64,000 bases of DNA from Ochotona curzoniae (lineage: Eukaryota; Chordata; Mammalia; Lagomorpha; Ochotonidae): assembly GCF_017591425.1 (NCBI RefSeq), contig NW_024467121.1, positions 17,000,707-17,064,706 on the forward strand, written 5' to 3'. A model generated the notes under the pieces. The model was not told the origin of the DNA. It saw only the letters and a program-made list of their open reading frames with translations, and searched no databases. This document shows, piece after piece, positions 58,906 through 64,000 of this stretch. Each line of letters opens with the position of its first letter. Position 1 is the first letter of the stretch. The translations under genes and the position numbers were made by a program.

Positions 58906-60055
58906 ACACTGTGACTGGCCAGGAACATGAGGCTTTAAAGGGCCCAAGCTTTAATGCCTCCAGGTTCCCATTGTGCTGTTTTCTCCCACCCCCTTTTTCC
59001 TTTGATTTTATTTCTGTTCATTTCTGGGTAGGGTATGAGCTTCACGCCTCTGCCCTCCATCACTACTGGACTCCTAGCAGCCATGAATAATCTTTTCAGA
59101 CCTCTGTAGAGCAATAGCTCCTTCCATAGGCAGCACAGAACCATCAGGAAATCTTTCTAACACTTTGTTTAAACCTAGGAAGAAAGATAAACACAAAAAA
59201 CCTTAAAAATGACTTATTTGGGCCCTTCCTCCTCATGCTCTCTTCTCTTTCAAGCTCTATGGAGAGTGATAATGCCACACATAAGACTCAGGAAGCGGAA
59301 AGTTCTATTTCAAAATCCACATCTGCATTTCCCCTCTCTGTAGAGAAGGGGAAAATTGGGATGAGCATCTCTTGGTCATTGGGAAAGAGAAAGGTGTAAC
59401 ACTTCTCAACCTTTACAGCCTGTCTCTACCAAAAGTGCTAACCACCAGCCCTGCCTATGGGAACAGAGAGAGGGATGACAGGTGTGTCAATGGGAAAGCC
59501 CATTGAGGGCAGATGGATTTCCCATGATCATTGATCATTCCAACACCACCTTTTAGTTCTACGAAATTCCCTGTGATCAGGCATTCTAACTGCAGATTCG
59601 GTAGAATGTGTGTTCTCTGATCCTGAAATGGCATCAGGAGAACAGTACTCACTTGCCACCTTCAGGGATCTCACGATCCAGATGAGCCTCTGGATTTATT
59701 GCCTTAAAGTCATTTAACATTCCCATTTGTAGAGGCGTGTGACAGGTGAAAGTGTAGCTTGGAGAGGAAATGAATCAGAGATAGTTCAACAGGCTACAGT
59801 GTTGCTGGCTCAGGATTTGATTCTGTGCATGTTTGGTGAGGGTTTTGTTGCTGTTGTTTCATTAAAAAGTACAAGTGGAAGTATAACATGATATTGAGTT
59901 TTATTTAATTTTTTAAAATTCCTGTTACCCTCTACCGTTTGCCTGCCATGTCTCTGTGTGAAATATGAACCACTTCCAAACAAGTTAAACTTGAAGACCT
60001 ACTTAGTTTCTCAAGCTCATTACCAAGGATTTAAAACCTCTCTATTCATTTGACA

Positions 60056-60075
60056 ACAATGGTTTCCATGGTAAT
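60056..60075. promoter_or_regulatory. candidate SOX site + RFX X-box
   Basis: ACAATGG (SOX-type) shares its last G with GTTTCCATGGTAAT, which matches the symmetrical X-box GTTGCCATGGCAAC at 11 of 14 positions. Both half-sites are kept with the 2-bp AT spacer. Repeat-free surroundings. Function is inferred only. Confidence 0.35.
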
Positions 60076-60471
60076 TACTGCAGCACATGACATCCCCTGC
60101 AGCTCAGCTTAAAAAAATGCACTCACAGAAATGGCTACACATCAACACATTCACCAGGGAAAGCTAGGCAGGTCTTCTCCACTAGTTATACATGCGAACA
60201 ATTAATTTTTTTTTAAAAAAAAACCACACACAATCAAGCATTGTGATTTCTTTGTACGATATTTATTTTGCCCTTTTGAATTACAACTCACCACACCTGT
60301 GAAGTTGCAATCTTTTGTAGCAAATGAATGAGATTTTACTTGTGTAAAAGAGACCAGGAACAAAAACAAAAGTGTTTATCATCCTTTACATCTTATCTGT
60401 TTCTGATTCTTACATTATTATGCCTCGTTCTTCCACTTCGTAAAATCTACCTGTATTGCCTTATTAGAATT

Positions 60472-60474
<3 letters not shown>

Positions 60475-60506
<32 letters not shown>

Positions 60507-60548
60507 TTATGTACACACACAATCACACACTTACACATACAGACACAC
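60475..60548. repeat. (AC)15 microsatellite with degenerate extension
   Basis: A pure AC run at 60475-60504, then TACACACACAATCACACACT and similar degenerate units to about 60548. Confidence 0.95.
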
Positions 60549-60755
60549 TGATTTTTCCCTAGCAAAAGAGACTTCAATTCTGAGAGAACCAGTGGAATAA
60601 TAATGTAGATACTGACCCAGGAATGAATCTCAGTAAAATCTGTCAGCCTTTCTTACTTCCCACAAAGAGAAGCATGCCAAGGGATTCTTAGATTATTTTC
60701 ATAGATAATAAGTCAAAAATTAAAAAAAAACACAGGAGACTCTTGCTGAGGAATC

Positions 60756-60960
60756 TGAGATATGCCAGGCACTGTAGTTGGAATTTAGCATCAATCAATT
60801 CTTCATGATCCTGTGAGAGGAAGATTTTCACCATTGTACAAATTAAGGAAAGTATGCTAAGAAAAATAAGGAAATTTGCTGATGGTCTGGTAGCCAAATA
60901 TGTCAGGATTGGGAATTTTAACCCACATTGGCCTGGCTTCACAGTTCATGCTCTTTAGGT
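60756..60960 (-). repeat. MIR SINE, antisense
   Basis: On +: ATATGCCAGGCACTGTAGTT, CTTCATGATCCTGTGAGAGG, TTTTCACCATTGTACAAATT, AAGGAAATTTGCTGATGG and TTCACAGTTCATGCTCTTTA. This is the full reversed MIR order. Confidence 0.8.
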
Positions 60961-61889
60961 AGTTGGTAAAGGGAGCGCAGGGAGAGACTGTGAACTGAGT
61001 GGCCTTCAGTTCTTATCTGAGCACCTGAAGCCCTGGTGCACTTGCTGGGATGATCCTAAACAAGCCTCTTGCAGCTTGACTACCATTCACCTTACCTAGA
61101 AATGTTAATAGGGGTGTTGTCCTGCTTGCCTGCAAATGTAGCAAGAGTCTGAAATAAAAGCTAGGAGAGTTCTGAAATGCCAGCCCCTGATGATGGTGAT
61201 CATAAGCCACAGAGACAGATGCAAAGTGGATGACAGAGAAAAAACCTGCTGGGCAAAAATGTTTTGAAATGAGAAAGGAAAGGTGCTTGCCCCAAAGATA
61301 AGGAATGGAGTGGTCCTGTTGCCTTCTTGCCACCCAGCCTTAGACATTCGTATTGGATGGAAAATGTAACTCCTAATTCTAACTTCTCTAAAATATATCT
61401 CTAGAGGTCAGAAAGGTCCCCATTAAAACAATCTCTGGCTCATTCTTGACATTATTCCTGATGCAAGAATTTAAAAGACCATGAAAGGCTATATGCATGT
61501 GCAGTAATTACTTGTAAAGAAGAATTTTGGACAGACTCTTAGGTTTATTTTACTAAGCATAATAGTAATGCAAATATCCATTATCTCCAGCCTAGGAGCC
61601 TACTTGTTTAATCATTAAATAAGGAGTTACATTCGCTTCATATTAAGGTAACAGCTCTACTTATCTAATTTTGCGTTTACTTGGCTTAGGCTCTGTCTTT
61701 AATGATGTATGATACCTTTAATTACAGGTCAGCATTTAATGAGGCAGTTGAGGTTACTATACTAGATTTTATGTTTTGGTTAGCAGAAATTAAACATGGC
61801 TGAAACATTGCATTATGATTTCCTCTTTTTTCCTAACTTGAATAATTAAATAAAAGAGAACTTTGGAACCTACTCACCCTTATATTTTT
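60961..61889. other. unique sequence with enhancer-like block
   Basis: About 61500-61830 has octamer ATGCAAAT (61568-61575), TTTAATCATTAAATAAGG and CCTTTAATTACAGG, with no repeat recognised. The 106-codon antisense frame at 61013-61333 has no known domain. Confidence 0.4.
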
Positions 61890-61985
61890 TGACAAACATT
61901 TATTCAGCACCAGAGTATTCAAAATTTAAACACGTATGACTCTTACTCTGCAGGAACTCAATGTGTAAGCATAGTCATATTAGGT
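61890..61985 (-). repeat. L2 LINE 3' fragment, antisense
   Basis: TTGACAAACATTTATTCAGCA then CTTACTCTGCAGGAACTCAAT follows antisense L2 (AACAAATATTTATTGAGC ... CCTGCCCTCATGGAGCTTAC). Confidence 0.6.
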
Positions 61986-63389
61986 TTTCATGGAAATAAT
62001 TTAAAAAGAATGCCCAAGAGAAAACATTAGCTAGAATCTATACAGATGTGATCCAATCGAGACCCAAGAAGCTGAGCATTTTCATGATTTGCTATTTACC
62101 TATACAGCCTACATGCCGGGGGAAATTGTACCCCAAGTGTGAGTGATCGTGTTAGGCTCTTGTGAGAACTCTTCACTACAGGATAACAAACAGGCACACA
62201 GACATTTCTACTTTCAGAAACAGGTTAACTGACCCCATTTTGTGAGCCATTACGTTGTCATCCTTTGTCTATTACTTGCAGAAATGGTGGCTAGCTGAAT
62301 CCTCTGTTGAGTATACAAGACCTTAGCCTTGCCAAGGCTACTCTTTCACAATGAATTCAAAACACCCCTGGAACTTATTTCAGATTCTTGAAAATAAATA
62401 ACTCTTCTAGAATAGCATCCTTTCAAGTATCGCAATTTAAAATTTTAGATTTTTTCTCAGAATGTACAAACTAGAGCCAAAAAACATACATGGCCATTTG
62501 ATTTTCAGAAATACACATTTTTAACTGCATATGTACATACATATACATATTTAAGTATTGGCCACATGTGTACTAAAATCAAAGCCAGGAGGATCACTAT
62601 GCAGAAAAGGACAGTGTTCATTTACAAAAAGATAGTCTTAATGAAATATGAAAGGATAAAATTTCTAGATAAATTTATTCTAAAGCAAATAATACATGCA
62701 AATAGATTCTTGAAGTAAACTAAACATTCCCACTGTTCCTAAATCAGTTTTAATGGCAAAGAGAATTGAGGAAGGGAAAACACGTATTAGGAAAAAATAA
62801 ACCATACATGAATTGCAAAAGACTTTTACACTGAAACAAACATCTTTCAATTCTGTTTTCCCATGAAGTTACATATTCATGTATTTCCATCAAAGAAAAG
62901 GTGGAAGCATGTTGACATTAGAAGTTGATTTGAATCCTAAATGGTCATGTGTAGATCAATTAAAGCACAGGTGCCACAGATCCGATTCCCCAGGGAAACT
63001 GCCTGCAAGAGAGATTTCTGTACCTGTGAGCCCTCTACGGCTTAATACCCAGGGGAAGGAAGAGTGGAAGGCAGAATTGGCTAGAGAAAGAGGACAGGCT
63101 TTTATGCAGCCTCCAGAAAGCTTTCCGCAAGCTCCCAGGAAATCTGGAGGATGGGGCAACATATCTGGATTGTCCTGAATTGGGAGAAGTCTACCAGATT
63201 CCTGTATTCCCTTACTGAGTACTCACTGTGTGGAGGCCTGACCAGAAAGGGCTAAGACTTGGGGCAGTGCTCTCATTGGCAGTGTTCCTTCCCAGTGGGT
63301 GTCATCTACCATGTCACCCTCATTGTTCAGGGAAGTAAATTCTGAAAAGTCATATGTAGCATCAGAAAGAGCATCTTGGACCCATTGTT
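61986..63389. other. unique sequence, 1.4 kb
   Basis: AT-rich to about 62870, then more GC. The 99-codon frame at 62879-63178 has a mirror frame on the other strand and no known domain. No repeat recognised. Confidence 0.4.
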
Positions 63390-63640
63390 CCTTTATTCAG
63401 TGGATTTGTACAAAACTCCTTAAATCTACATTTAGAATGTCCAGTGCTCAGCGATGAGCAGACCTGAACCTCATGGAACCTGATGGAACCCCGGACTCCA
63501 GGTGATGGTGAAGAGGATACACAGAAAGAAAATAATTACAGAGCCTCCGCACTGTAAAGTAAATAAGATAAGGAGTACTAGCAGAGGCCTCCTTAAATAC
63601 AGCTGTTCAAATAGGATTAAAGAATGGCTAGAAGAGGAAG
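63390..63640 (-). mobile_element. probable L2 LINE fragment, antisense
   Basis: TTTATTCAGTGGATTTGTAC, AGTGCTCAGCGATGAGCAG, CAGAAAGAAAATAATTACAG and GTAAATAAGATAAGGAGTAC resemble antisense L2 (TATTTATTGAG ... GACAATAAACAAG ... AAGTGCTATGGAG). Moderately convincing. Confidence 0.45.
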
Positions 63641-63871
63641 TGGAGAATGAAAAAAAAGCAATTCCTCCAAAAATATTTACTATGAATTGAAAGGAGAAAC
63701 TGGATGCTAGCCACAGGAGGACACGGTTCAATAAAGGCCATGCATTATTTTCTTAAAACTGTTTCAAGACAAATAAGTAGAGAGGAAAGGAAAGATGAGC
63801 CAGGAGAGGGAGAATAACTGACATCAAAGGTCCCAGATCAGGGATTAGCAAACTAATGCCTGCAACCCACG

Positions 63872-63873
<2 letters not shown>

Positions 63874-63926
<53 letters not shown>

Positions 63927-63938
63927 AGAGAGAGAGAA
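63874..63938. repeat. (GT)25 microsatellite with (GA)n
   Basis: A pure GT run at 63874-63923 followed by ATGAGAGAGAGAGA. Just upstream, CAAACTAATGCCTGCAACCC is ordinary sequence. Confidence 0.97.
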
Positions 63939-64000
63939 CAAAATTCTACTGCAACACAATAATCTCACTTGGTTACTTACATTGTCCTCAGCTGTATGCA

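Larger units (their letters stand above)
58906..60755. other. unique sequence with microsatellite and X-box-like site
   Basis: No gene recognised. It holds the SOX/RFX-like pair at 60056-60075 and the CA microsatellite at 60475-60548. Frames of up to 90 codons have no known domain. Confidence 0.45.

Noticed and set aside
60475..60548. Regularly spaced ACAC units that might suggest a CRISPR-like array
   Set aside because: It is a decayed dinucleotide microsatellite without distinct repeats and spacers; CRISPR arrays are not expected in a mammal.

Overview
This window reads as ordinary euchromatic mammalian DNA, and the repeats point to a lagomorph. The strongest lineage evidence is a set of 21 tRNA-derived C-SINE loci. 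The youngest copies carry the variant I associate with pika (Ochotona): tail CCAATAAA and an internal TTGGAAAGGCGGATATACAG on the opposite strand. Older copies carry the CAAATAAA tail also typical of rabbit. I favour Ochotona at about 75 percent, with another lagomorph as the alternative. This rests on recalled SINE consensus sequences, not on a database search.

I find no protein-coding gene, rRNA, tRNA gene, CRISPR array or bacterial-type operon. The longest open frames (up to 182 codons) overlap SINEs, simple repeats or unique sequence, and none encodes a domain I recognise. The window is best read as an intergenic or deep intronic segment.

Layout. 1-8.6 kb is dense in C-SINEs (10 loci, one a fused dimer). 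8.6-22.35 kb has no recognisable SINE; it holds an MLT1 LTR, an L2, a few MIRs and long unique blocks. 22.35-31.7 kb has one SINE at its left edge, a candidate 580-bp solo endogenous-retrovirus LTR with TG...CA ends and a 4-bp target duplication, an old antisense L1 interrupted by a small palindromic DNA element, and a unique block with a POU-type palindrome. 31.7-40.4 kb has five more SINEs, among them the best preserved copy, which has a perfect 15-bp target-site duplication. 40.4-48 kb is mostly unique, with two SINEs and an enhancer-like block at 46.2-46.7 kb. 48-57.4 kb holds a MIR3, a local tandem duplication, a younger L1 3' end, an inverted pair of SINEs and antisense L2 and MLT1 fragments. 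57.4-64 kb has L2 and MIR relics, a SOX/RFX-like site pair, a second homeodomain-rich block and (CA)n/(GT)n microsatellites.

No genes act together here. What the window can offer is a record of transposon layers (MIR/L2, then MLT1/L1M, then the palindromic element, then old and young C-SINEs) and several unique blocks that are candidates for conserved cis-regulatory elements. Those candidates rest on motif content only and need alignment to other mammals. I do not see a previously undescribed biological system in this window.
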